Below are positions 1 through 5,502 of a stretch of DNA of 5,946 bases, one piece after another. The translations under genes were made by a program, and so were the position numbers. The stretch lies in the NCBI GenBank assembly GCA_947373775.1, contig CANBZE010000135.1:1-5946 (forward strand). The letters are read 5' to 3'. The DNA is from Alphaproteobacteria bacterium. GTDB lineage: Bacteria > Pseudomonadota > Alphaproteobacteria > Micropepsales > Micropepsaceae. The notes under the pieces are model-generated. The model was not told the origin of the DNA, did no database searches, and was given only the letters and a program-made list of their open reading frames with translations. Within the stretch, counting starts at the first letter, position 1. Each line of letters starts with the position of its first letter.

Positions 1-579
1 GATCAGGCCCTTGATCTTGTCCATTTCCGCCGGGGTCGGCTGGCGGTCCTCGTACCCCATCACCGAAGCGCGCACCTGTCCGGCGCCGACATAGGACACG
101 ACATTGGGACCGATGCCCTTCTTTTCCAGAAAGGTGAAAAAGCCGCCCAGCGTGGTCCAGGTGCGCTTGACCGGCGGCGTCACCATCATGGGATCGTCCA
201 CCGCCGGGCCCAGCACTGGGCCGGCCGACAGATGTTCGCCCATCAGCTCAGTGGTGATGCCTTGCGTCACCTTGGAAAGGCCGCGGCCGTCAAAAGCCAG
301 GCCGAATTCCGAATGGCTGTGCATGTCGATGAAGCCCGGCGTCACCACCTGGCCGCTGGCGTCGATCACCTTTTTGGCTTTCACCGGGGCGCGGCCGACA
401 TAAACGATTTTGTCGCCGCTGATGGCGACGTCGGCCTGCATGCGTGGACCACCGCTGCCGTCAATCACCTGGCCGTTCTTGATCAGCAGGTCCACTTCCA
501 GGACTTGCGCGAAACTCGACAATAAAGGGACGCCGGCGAACAGAATGGTGGCGGCGAGAAGTTTCCTGGCTGCGATCAT
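1..579 (-). CDS. Secreted N-acyl-D-amino-acid deacylase (D-aminoacylase) family amidohydrolase, 3' part missing
   Basis: Metal-dependent amidohydrolase, probably hydrolysing N-acyl-D-amino acids or a related amide outside the cytoplasm. Only the N-terminal 193 residues lie in the window; the frame is open through base 1, and family members usually run to about 480-580 residues. Visible parts: a Sec-type signal peptide (R5-K6, hydrophobic core 7-20, likely cleavage after S22-F23-A24), then the amidohydrolase beta-sandwich start (D30-L-L-I-K-N-G, V-I-D-G-S-G at 38-43), then the metal-binding G-F-I-D-M-H-S-H at 82-89 (H87 and H89 as ligands), then V-T-Q-G-I-T-T-E at 104-111. Classical D-aminoacylases have N-C-G after this segment, the Cys bridging zinc; here it reads G114-E115-H116, so E115 may take that role. 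The ATG is preceded by AGGGG 6 nt upstream, and the gene starts 12 bp after the cytochrome c gene. Family assignment is fairly secure; substrate is inferred from the neighbouring DAO-family gene. Confidence 0.85.
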   Translation of the reverse strand, partial: MIAARKLLAATILFAGVPLLSSFAQVLEVDLLIKNGQVIDGSGGPRMQADVAISGDKIVYVGRAPVKAKKVIDASGQVVTPGFIDMHSHSEFGLAFDGRGLSKVTQGITTELMGEHLSAGPVLGPAVDDPMMVTPPVKRTWTTLGGFFTFLEKKGIGPNVVSYVGAGQVRASVMGYEDRQPTPAEMDKIKGLI

Positions 580-591
580 GACAAACCCCTG

Positions 592-1020
592 CTAGTGCGC
601 TTTGGCGCGCTTTTTCTTTGTGGCGTCGAACGTAATGGCCTTCTGGCCCGCGCTTTCCGTACTCAGCTCCTTGGCGCCGGCCGGAAAGCCGTTGCTCTTG
701 AGAATGAAGGCGGTGATGTCGGTGTTGGTGGCGGCGCTCAGCGAGCCGGTGCGGCCCAGCGGCATGGCGCGGGTGATGTAGTCCACCAGCACATCCAGGG
801 TACTGCCCGACCAATAAGGCACAAAGCGTCCCACCAGCGGCGGGATCTCGAAAGTGCCGCCCAGATTGGGGCCATGGCAACGGCTGCAATTCTGCTGGTA
901 GGCGGTGGCGCCGCGCGCCGCCTGATCCTCGGTGTAAACACCGTCCCATACGGACTTGGCATGGGCGCTACCCACCGCCACAACCGACACAACAAGACCC
1001 AGGATGATTTTGCGCATCAT
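592..1020 (-). CDS. Exported monohaem class I cytochrome c
   Basis: Small electron carrier of 142 residues, active in the periplasm. It has a Sec signal peptide (M-M-R-K start, hydrophobic core about 5-18, likely cleavage after S-A-H-A at 18-21). The covalent haem site is C45-S-R-C48-H49, with H49 as proximal ligand. M86 in A-M-P-L-G is the best distal ligand candidate, in the usual place about 40 residues after the haem motif. The C-terminus ends in a short basic K-K-K-R-A-K-A-H tail, which could help docking to an acidic partner or membrane. Two consecutive ATG codons open the gene. The GAGG ribosome site lies 4 nt from the first and 7 nt from the second, so translation may start at 1017. 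The flavoprotein gene's TGA stop is part of this ribosome site and ends 6 bp before the start, so co-translation is likely. As inference, it is the electron acceptor for the preceding flavoprotein. Confidence 0.93.
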   Translation of the reverse strand: MMRKIILGLVVSVVAVGSAHAKSVWDGVYTEDQAARGATAYQQNCSRCHGPNLGGTFEIPPLVGRFVPYWSGSTLDVLVDYITRAMPLGRTGSLSAATNTDITAFILKSNGFPAGAKELSTESAGQKAITFDATKKKRAKAH

Positions 1021-1026
1021 GTTGCC

Positions 1027-2280
1027 TCAGGCCCGGCCCGCGGGGAAACGGGCGAACAAATCCTCGATCACCTTCACGGCATTTTCGGATTCGGCACGGT
1101 TCACGCTCTCGTTGCTGTTGTTGTAGCCCTTGAGTTCACCATTCTCGAGCGCGATCACCATGATGCCGTCGCTTTTGGACAGGATCTGCACGTTGCGATA
1201 GGTCAGGCCGTAATTGACTTCCGGCTGCGGGATCAGCCAGCCGGTCTGGCCGCGCACCGGCACCATCGCCTTGTCCCGCCACCAGTCGCGCGCCGCAAAG
1301 CCCGGGCAATTGATCACCACCTTCTGCGGCAGGTGCGCCAGCTCGGACGGGGAATGGAAATCGCGCATCACGATCTTGCCGCCGCGGGCGAAGAACTCCG
1401 TCGTCAGCAGATGGCCATATTCGGTGAAATTGAAGAACATGTTGGTCGTGCGCGAGGCATATTTGACCGGGAACGGATTGAGGTCCGCCTCCAGCTGCTG
1501 GGGATGGGGCGTGATGTCCCGGATGCGATCGCTGTACTTGGCGAAGTCCTCACCCGAAGTGGGTGCGCCGGTCCAGGTCGGCGGCGGCAGCGGCGCCACG
1601 GTGGCGTCCACCGGCTGCGGCGTGCCGCGCGGCGCATCGGTCAGGTAATAATGGTCGGCAAACGCGATGGGATTGCCCGCCATCCCGACATAGGGACGGA
1701 AATTCTTCCACGAGATGCGCGCCATCTGTTCCCAGGTGTCGCCGAAGTTGGACGGCGCTTCCCCCGCCAGGGCAATGCGCGAATCCGGCGTCCAGCTGCC
1801 ATTGGCCCGCACCGAGCGGGTGCGCGGCAACAGTTCGCGGGTGTAGATGGTCACTTGCGCACCGGCGCGCTGGGCGGTGATGGCAGACGTCAGCCCGATG
1901 ATTCCGCTGCCGATGACCGCGACCTCCTTGGGGCTGCGGGACAGCGCCTTCTGTACCGCCATCTCGGCTGAGCCCCAGGACAGCGACCAGCCCGAACCGC
2001 CATGGCCGTAATTGTGCACCACCATGGCATCGCCGACCTGTTCCACATCCAGGTTGGGACCCTTGGTGCGGAATGGACGCAGGCACACTTTAAAGTCGAA
2101 GAAGCGGTCGGGATGGGCGCGAACCGGAGCCAGCACGGGCGGGCGGTCCATCAGGGGCACGCTGGAAACCGTCTTGACGGCAGGTGCGGGGGCCGGGGGC
2201 ACCGATTGCGCGGCACATCCGCCCATGCCCAGAACGCCGCCCAGCGCGAGCGAATTCCTCAGAAGATGCCGCCGGTCCAT
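1027..2280 (-). CDS. Tat-exported lipoprotein, FAD-dependent oxidoreductase of the D-amino-acid oxidase (DAO) family, circularly permuted
   Basis: Flavoprotein of 417 residues, probably oxidising the C-N bond of a D-amino acid or similar amine on the periplasmic face. The N-terminus is a twin-arginine signal (D-R3-R4-H-L-L-R) with a Gly-rich hydrophobic stretch and a lipobox-like M-G-G-C22, followed by a Pro/Ala-rich tether to about residue 55. Export of a folded, FAD-loaded protein suits the Tat route. Domain order is unusual. The LRPFR segment (67-71, R71 matching the substrate-carboxylate Arg of DAAO) and a full DAO signature V-V-H-N-Y-G-H-G-G-S-G...W-G-S-A (87-105) come first. The dinucleotide motif V-I-G-S-G-I-I-G (122-129) follows, and then the rest of the fold, including I-N-C-P-G (323-327) and V-R-G-Q (342-345). 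In ordinary DAO proteins the 67-105 block is C-terminal. The catalytic Tyr residues of DAAO could not be placed with confidence. GGGGTGG lies 4 nt before the ATG. It is first in a three-gene operon with cytochrome c and a deacylase. Confidence 0.87.
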   Translation of the reverse strand: MDRRHLLRNSLALGGVLGMGGCAAQSVPPAPAPAVKTVSSVPLMDRPPVLAPVRAHPDRFFDFKVCLRPFRTKGPNLDVEQVGDAMVVHNYGHGGSGWSLSWGSAEMAVQKALSRSPKEVAVIGSGIIGLTSAITAQRAGAQVTIYTRELLPRTRSVRANGSWTPDSRIALAGEAPSNFGDTWEQMARISWKNFRPYVGMAGNPIAFADHYYLTDAPRGTPQPVDATVAPLPPPTWTGAPTSGEDFAKYSDRIRDITPHPQQLEADLNPFPVKYASRTTNMFFNFTEYGHLLTTEFFARGGKIVMRDFHSPSELAHLPQKVVINCPGFAARDWWRDKAMVPVRGQTGWLIPQPEVNYGLTYRNVQILSKSDGIMVIALENGELKGYNNSNESVNRAESENAVKVIEDLFARFPAGRA

Positions 2281-2306
2281 AAATCCACCCCGTACAACCC
2301 CACGTC

Positions 2307-2335
2307 TTTATAGCAGAGGCGGCGGGGTCCGTCTG
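2307..2335 (-). promoter_or_regulatory. Candidate sigma-70-type promoter of the flavoprotein-cytochrome-deacylase operon
   Basis: On the minus strand the -35 element CAGACG (2335-2330) and the -10 element TATAAA (2312-2307) are separated by 17 bp. The -10 matches five of six consensus positions; the -35 matches the GACG end of the alphaproteobacterial TTGACG form. A start about 7 nt further on would leave a leader of roughly 20 nt before the ATG at 2280. It lies in the 71-bp gap after the SAM-binding gene, where no convincing terminator is seen, so readthrough is also possible. Called by eye only. Confidence 0.4.
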
Positions 2336-2351
2336 CGGTCACAGCGTCGCT

Positions 2352-3026
2352 TCAACCCGGCCGTGTCGCTGCCCAGATGATGTGGCGCATGCCGCGCCCC
2401 TTGTTGGCGCGCGCCTTGACCACTTCCACTGCAAAACCGGCGCGCTGCAATTCGGTCGTGAAGGCATCGCTGGGCGCCGCCGACCAGATCGCCAGCAAAC
2501 CCTTGGGCCGCAGCGCCTTGCGCGTCGCTTCCAGCCCGCGCCGGGTATAAAGCCGGTCATTGGCCTTGCGGCTCAGCCCGTCCGGACCATTGTCCACATC
2601 CAGCAATATGGCGTCGAACGCGTCTTTCGCCCCGGCGATGGCGGCGCCGACATCGCCTTCATGGATACGCACCCGCTTATCGTCCAGGCAGCCGGCGGTG
2701 AGATCAGCCATCGGTCCGCGCGCCCATGCCAGCACGGCTGGCACCAGTTCGGCGACCAATATTTGTGCATCTTTGCCCAGCCCTGCCAACGCCGCGCGCA
2801 AGGTGAAGCCCATGCCGTAGCCGCCGACCAGGATGCGGACATTGCGGCGGCCGCGCAGCCGTTCGCAGGCCAGGTCGGCCAGCGCGATTTCCGAACTGCT
2901 CATGCGGCTGTTCATCAGCGGCGTGGGGCCCGCAAAAATCGCGAACTCGGTGCCCCGCCGCATCAGCCTGAGTTCCCCCTCGCCGCCGGGCACCGCCGCC
3001 GTGTCGAGATGGACCCAGGGGATCAT
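2352..3026 (-). CDS. Spermidine-synthase-like SAM-binding Rossmann-fold protein
   Basis: Protein of 224 residues resembling the catalytic domain of spermidine synthase / class I methyltransferases. Residues 65-73 (I-L-V-G-G-Y-G-M-G) form the nucleotide-binding loop. E93 at the end of strand 2 (I-L-V-A-E-L) is the likely ribose-binding acid. H-E-G-D at 122-125 matches the adenine-side acidic motif, and L-L-D-V-D-N-G-P-D-G (141-150) is the signature stretch of many spermidine-synthase-like proteins. It is shorter than true spermidine synthases (about 280-310 residues) and has only a short N-terminal segment, so substrate is uncertain: an aminopropyltransferase or a methyltransferase are both possible. 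The start at 3026 is chosen because its ATG overlaps the TGA of the upstream gene (ATGA), a usual coupling arrangement; a longer in-frame reading to 3368 would lie inside that gene and looks like an overlap artefact. Probably cytoplasmic. Confidence 0.85.
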   Translation of the reverse strand: MIPWVHLDTAAVPGGEGELRLMRRGTEFAIFAGPTPLMNSRMSSSEIALADLACERLRGRRNVRILVGGYGMGFTLRAALAGLGKDAQILVAELVPAVLAWARGPMADLTAGCLDDKRVRIHEGDVGAAIAGAKDAFDAILLDVDNGPDGLSRKANDRLYTRRGLEATRKALRPKGLLAIWSAAPSDAFTTELQRAGFAVEVVKARANKGRGMRHIIWAATRPG

Positions 3027-3928
3027 CGCTTGGCTTTGGCGGGCTTCTTGGCCGGGGTCTTCACGACTTTCTTCGGCGCGGGCTTCACCGCGGCTTTCGG
3101 CTTGGGCTCCGCTTTTGGCTTTTCCGCCACCTTCTTTGCTACCTTGGGCGCGAGCTTGATTTTCATAACCGGCGCGACTTCCTCCAGCGCCTTCCTGGGC
3201 GCAGCAATTTCCACCGTCTCCGGCGACTTGGGTTTGGGCGGTATCGGCGAAACAGCCTGGCCCGACATCAACATCAGCAGCCGCGGCGACAAGGTCTTGG
3301 GCTTGGCGCCGGCGGTATCCAGCGGCGCGTCGCTCAGGAACGCCTTCACATCGCCCTTGGAACGACAAATGCGGGCCTTGCCCGAATTCACCAGAACAGG
3401 ACCGTCGATCAGCGAAGGATGTTCGACCACGCCGTCCCAGAATTCATTTTCGCTCAGAAAGCGGTCATCCAGCTGCAGCGAACGGAACAGGGGATCGTAT
3501 TTCTTCACCAGGCTCTGCTCGCTGGCCTTCAGCAGGGCGGACAACTGCTTGAGCGCATCGCGGGTGGGCGGCGCGGTGATATAATCGACGACAACCGGCT
3601 CCTGCCCGGTGCGGCGAACCTCCTCCAGCACATCGTCACAGATATCGGTGTCCGGGTCGCAATAGAGGGTGAGCCGCGCCGCGGCCTGCTCCCTGGGCTT
3701 GGGCTTTTCCTGTACGGGCGCCGGCGGGGTTGGCAGCAGCACCAGGTTCACGGCCTTGGGGCCCTTGGCGTCGGGCTGGGTCTCGAACGTGACCCGCTGG
3801 CCGGGCTTCAGCCCCGGTACGCTGCCGGAAGAGGCGGTCGGAACGAAGACGTCCTTGCCGCCGCCATCGGGGGTGATGAAACCAAAACCCTTGGCGGCGT
3901 TGAAAAACTTGACGGTACCTTGCTGCAT
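3023..3928 (-). CDS. Cold-shock domain / ArsC-like thioredoxin-fold / Lys-rich tail fusion protein
   Basis: Protein of 301 residues with three parts. Residues 1-65 are a CspA-type cold-shock domain: G-T-V-K-F-F-N (4-10), RNP1 K-G-F-G-F-I-T (13-19) and RNP2-like D-V-F-V-P (26-30), where CspA has H at the last position. After a Pro-rich linker (66-80), residues 85-198 align along their whole length with arsenate reductase ArsC: L-T-L-Y at 86-89, a T-A-P-P-T-R segment at 118-123, V-E-H-P at 168-171 and K-A-R-I-C-R at 184-189. The catalytic Cys position is T94, so arsenate reduction is unlikely. The last 47 residues (255-301) hold 17 Lys with Ala and Pro, like histone H1 or bacterial H1-like tails. 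As inference, this is a nucleic-acid-binding regulator or chaperone with a repurposed ArsC fold. AGGA lies 5 nt before the ATG; the gene overlaps the next one by 4 bp. Cytoplasmic; no signal peptide. Confidence 0.87.
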   Translation of the reverse strand: MQQGTVKFFNAAKGFGFITPDGGGKDVFVPTASSGSVPGLKPGQRVTFETQPDAKGPKAVNLVLLPTPPAPVQEKPKPREQAAARLTLYCDPDTDICDDVLEEVRRTGQEPVVVDYITAPPTRDALKQLSALLKASEQSLVKKYDPLFRSLQLDDRFLSENEFWDGVVEHPSLIDGPVLVNSGKARICRSKGDVKAFLSDAPLDTAGAKPKTLSPRLLMLMSGQAVSPIPPKPKSPETVEIAAPRKALEEVAPVMKIKLAPKVAKKVAEKPKAEPKPKAAVKPAPKKVVKTPAKKPAKAKR

Positions 3929-3946
3929 GGAATTCCTGATCGCGTA

Positions 3947-3969
3947 GCCGGGCGAACACTTCGCCCGGC
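3947..3969 (-). promoter_or_regulatory. Perfect 10-bp hairpin in the 5' leader of the cold-shock fusion gene
   Basis: The arms GCCGGGCGAA (3947-3956) and TTCGCCCGGC (3960-3969) are exact reverse complements around a 3-nt loop. In minus-strand RNA the stem ends about 10 nt before the AGGA ribosome site and 18 nt before the ATG at 3928. It is strongly GC-rich and lacks a following U run, so a leader element affecting translation or stability is more likely than a terminator. Cold-shock proteins bind and melt RNA structure, so autoregulation is a plausible inference. Confidence 0.6.
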
Positions 3970-4022
3970 GAGATGTTGATAGTCAGTCTTGGGGTTTCGA
4001 CGTTCCCGCACCCTGTGGGCGG

Positions 4023-4042
4023 ATGGCGCATGACAGCGCCAT
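4023..4042. repeat. Short inverted repeat, 7-bp arms
   Basis: ATGGCGC (4023-4029) and GCGCCAT (4036-4042) are exact reverse complements separated by 6 bp. It lies between the candidate promoter and the 10-bp hairpin, so it could be an operator or a second leader stem-loop. Function is not known. Confidence 0.4.
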
Positions 4043-4046
4043 ATCG

Positions 4047-4084
4047 AATCCTGAACTTACCTATAGACCGGCAGGATCAGGATT
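4047..4084. repeat. Inverted repeat with 8-bp arms flanking the candidate -10
   Basis: AATCCTGA (4047-4054) and TCAGGATT (4077-4084) are exact reverse complements, their centres 30 bp apart, about three helical turns. A third CAGGAT copy abuts the right arm in tandem (4072-4077). The arms bracket the candidate -10 at 4060-4065, which would suit an operator pair, but chance cannot be excluded for 8-bp arms. Confidence 0.35.
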
Positions 4085-4089
4085 GCCAA
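4060..4089 (-). promoter_or_regulatory. Candidate promoter of the cold-shock fusion / SAM-binding operon
   Basis: On the minus strand TTGGCA (4089-4084) and TATAGG (4065-4060) are 18 bp apart. The -35 resembles TTGACA (five of six) and the -10 has TATA at its start. A start near 4053 would give a leader of about 125 nt containing both the 7-bp repeat and the 10-bp hairpin, a long structured leader as cold-shock genes often have. Called by eye. Confidence 0.35.
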
Positions 4090-4126
4090 GCTGGGATACC
4101 AACATGCTGTCGCAATCGTTACCGGC

Positions 4127-5488
4127 CTAGCTGCCTTCCCAAAGCAGCTTGGCATTGGTGAGTTCCCGCGCCCCCAGCGCGCCCAGCTCCCTGCCCACGC
4201 CGGAGCCCTTCATCCCGCCAAACGGCGCCCGCGGGTCGGAGCGCACAAAATCGTTGATGAACACCGCGCCGCACTCGATCTGAGCGGCCACCCTGTTTGC
4301 CCGCGCCACATCCTTGCTGAACACGGTTGCCGCCAGGCCATATTCGGTATCATTCGCCAGCCGGATGGCCTCTTCTTCGGTCTTGAACGGGAAGATCAGC
4401 GCCACCGGTCCGAAAAACTCCTCCCGCGCCACCGCCGCGTCATGCGGCAAACCCGTCAGCACCGTCGGCGGATAAAAATAGCCCGGCCCGTCAATCGACG
4501 TGCCGCCCGTCAGGACCTTTGCACCTGCAGCCACCGCGGCCGCCACCTGCCGCTCGGTCGCGCCGCGCAGGTCGGCGCGGGCCTGCGGTCCCAGCTTGGT
4601 GTCCGCCAGCAGCGGATCGCCCAGCTTCAGTGCGCTGGCGGCGGCGACGAACGCCTTCACAAATTCGTCTATTACCGGCGCTGCCACCAGGAAGCGCTTG
4701 GCCGCGATGCAGCTTTGCGCATTGTTCGAGTAACGCGACATCACGCCAAAATGCACCGCCTTGGCGATGTCCGCATCTTCCAGCACCAGGAAGGGGTCGG
4801 AGCCGCCCAGCTCCAGCACCACTTTCTTGCCCGCCTTGCCCGCCAGCTCCGCCACCGCGCGCCCGGCCTTCACGCTTCCGGTCACCGTCACCGCGCGGAT
4901 GCGCGCATCGGCGATGACTTGCGGGGCCACGTCTTTCTGCACCGACAGGTTGACATAAAGTCCCGGCGGCCCGCCGGCATCGCGCACCAGCTTTTCCATT
5001 TCCAGCGCGCAGCCCTGCACCGTCTCGGCATGCTTCACCACCACCGTGTTGCCGATCAGGGCCTGGGGGATGAAAAAGCGCAGCACCTGCCAGAAGGGCA
5101 GGTTCCACGGCATGATCGCGAACACCGGCCCGATGGATTCGTAAACGATGCGCCCCGGCGTTCCCGGTATCGTCTCTGTCGCCAGATAGGCCGCGCCATC
5201 ACTGGCAAAGTGCCGCGCCCCGAAGGCCGACTTCTTGACCTCGCCCACCGCCTCGCCCAGCGGTTTGCCCATCTCGGTCACGATCAGCTTGCCGTAGATT
5301 TCGGCGCGCTCTTCCAGCAATTCCGCCAGACGTGCCAGGAAGGCTTTGCGTTCCTCCAGCGAGGTCCGCGACCATGCCTTCCAGCCATCCCATGCCAGTT
5401 GCAGCCGCTGTTCCACTTCCGCCGCGCCATGCTCGGGATAGGTCGCAATCAATTCGCCGGTGGTTGGATTTCTGGACTCAAAAGACAT
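4127..5488 (-). CDS. NAD(P)-dependent succinate-semialdehyde-type aldehyde dehydrogenase
   Basis: Oxidises an aldehyde, probably a semialdehyde such as succinate semialdehyde, to the acid in the cytoplasm. The 453 residues match the full length of the family, closest by eye to the E. coli YneI (Sad) type. Visible catalytic residues: M-P-W-N129, K152 in V-K-H-A, the T-G-S-V-K-A-G cofactor loop (203-209), general base E226 in L-E-L-G-G-S, nucleophile C260 in N-N-A-Q-S-C, and E-E-F-F-G-P (356-361). C-terminal P-F-G-G-M-K-G-S-G (422-430) is intact. The ATG at 5488 is chosen because AGGGGGAG lies 8 nt upstream and the protein start aligns with the family; the same frame stays open to 5833 but that part overlaps the upstream gene. 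It follows the isomerase-like gene by 14 bp, with the ribosome site overlapping that gene's stop. No obvious terminator follows the TAG. The exact aldehyde cannot be read from sequence. Confidence 0.93.
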   Translation of the reverse strand: MSFESRNPTTGELIATYPEHGAAEVEQRLQLAWDGWKAWSRTSLEERKAFLARLAELLEERAEIYGKLIVTEMGKPLGEAVGEVKKSAFGARHFASDGAAYLATETIPGTPGRIVYESIGPVFAIMPWNLPFWQVLRFFIPQALIGNTVVVKHAETVQGCALEMEKLVRDAGGPPGLYVNLSVQKDVAPQVIADARIRAVTVTGSVKAGRAVAELAGKAGKKVVLELGGSDPFLVLEDADIAKAVHFGVMSRYSNNAQSCIAAKRFLVAAPVIDEFVKAFVAAASALKLGDPLLADTKLGPQARADLRGATERQVAAAVAAGAKVLTGGTSIDGPGYFYPPTVLTGLPHDAAVAREEFFGPVALIFPFKTEEEAIRLANDTEYGLAATVFSKDVARANRVAAQIECGAVFINDFVRSDPRAPFGGMKGSGVGRELGALGARELTNAKLLWEGS

Positions 5489-5502
5489 GAGCGTTGCTCC
5501 CC

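Noticed and set aside
595..1971. 458-codon open frame on the plus strand
   Set aside because: It lies opposite the cytochrome c and flavoprotein genes, whose motifs are clear. Its product is Arg/His/Gly-rich without domains, as expected from the antisense of GC-rich genes.
2313..2336. GCAGA / TCTGC inverted repeat in the 71-bp gap
   Set aside because: Arms are only 5 bp with a 14-bp spacer and no U run; too weak to call a terminator or operator.
3027..3368. N-terminal extension of the SAM-binding gene up to 3368
   Set aside because: The extension overlaps the cold-shock fusion in another frame and reads as low-complexity Ala/Gly/Glu/Arg; the ATGA-coupled start at 3026 fits the fold start.
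2382..3584. 400-codon open frame on the plus strand
   Set aside because: Antisense to the SAM-binding and cold-shock fusion genes, with no recognisable motif; an artefact of high GC.
3947..3969. The 10-bp hairpin as a rho-independent terminator of the aldehyde dehydrogenase operon
   Set aside because: No U run follows the stem in minus-strand RNA, it is about 160 bp past the stop, and it sits directly before a ribosome site.
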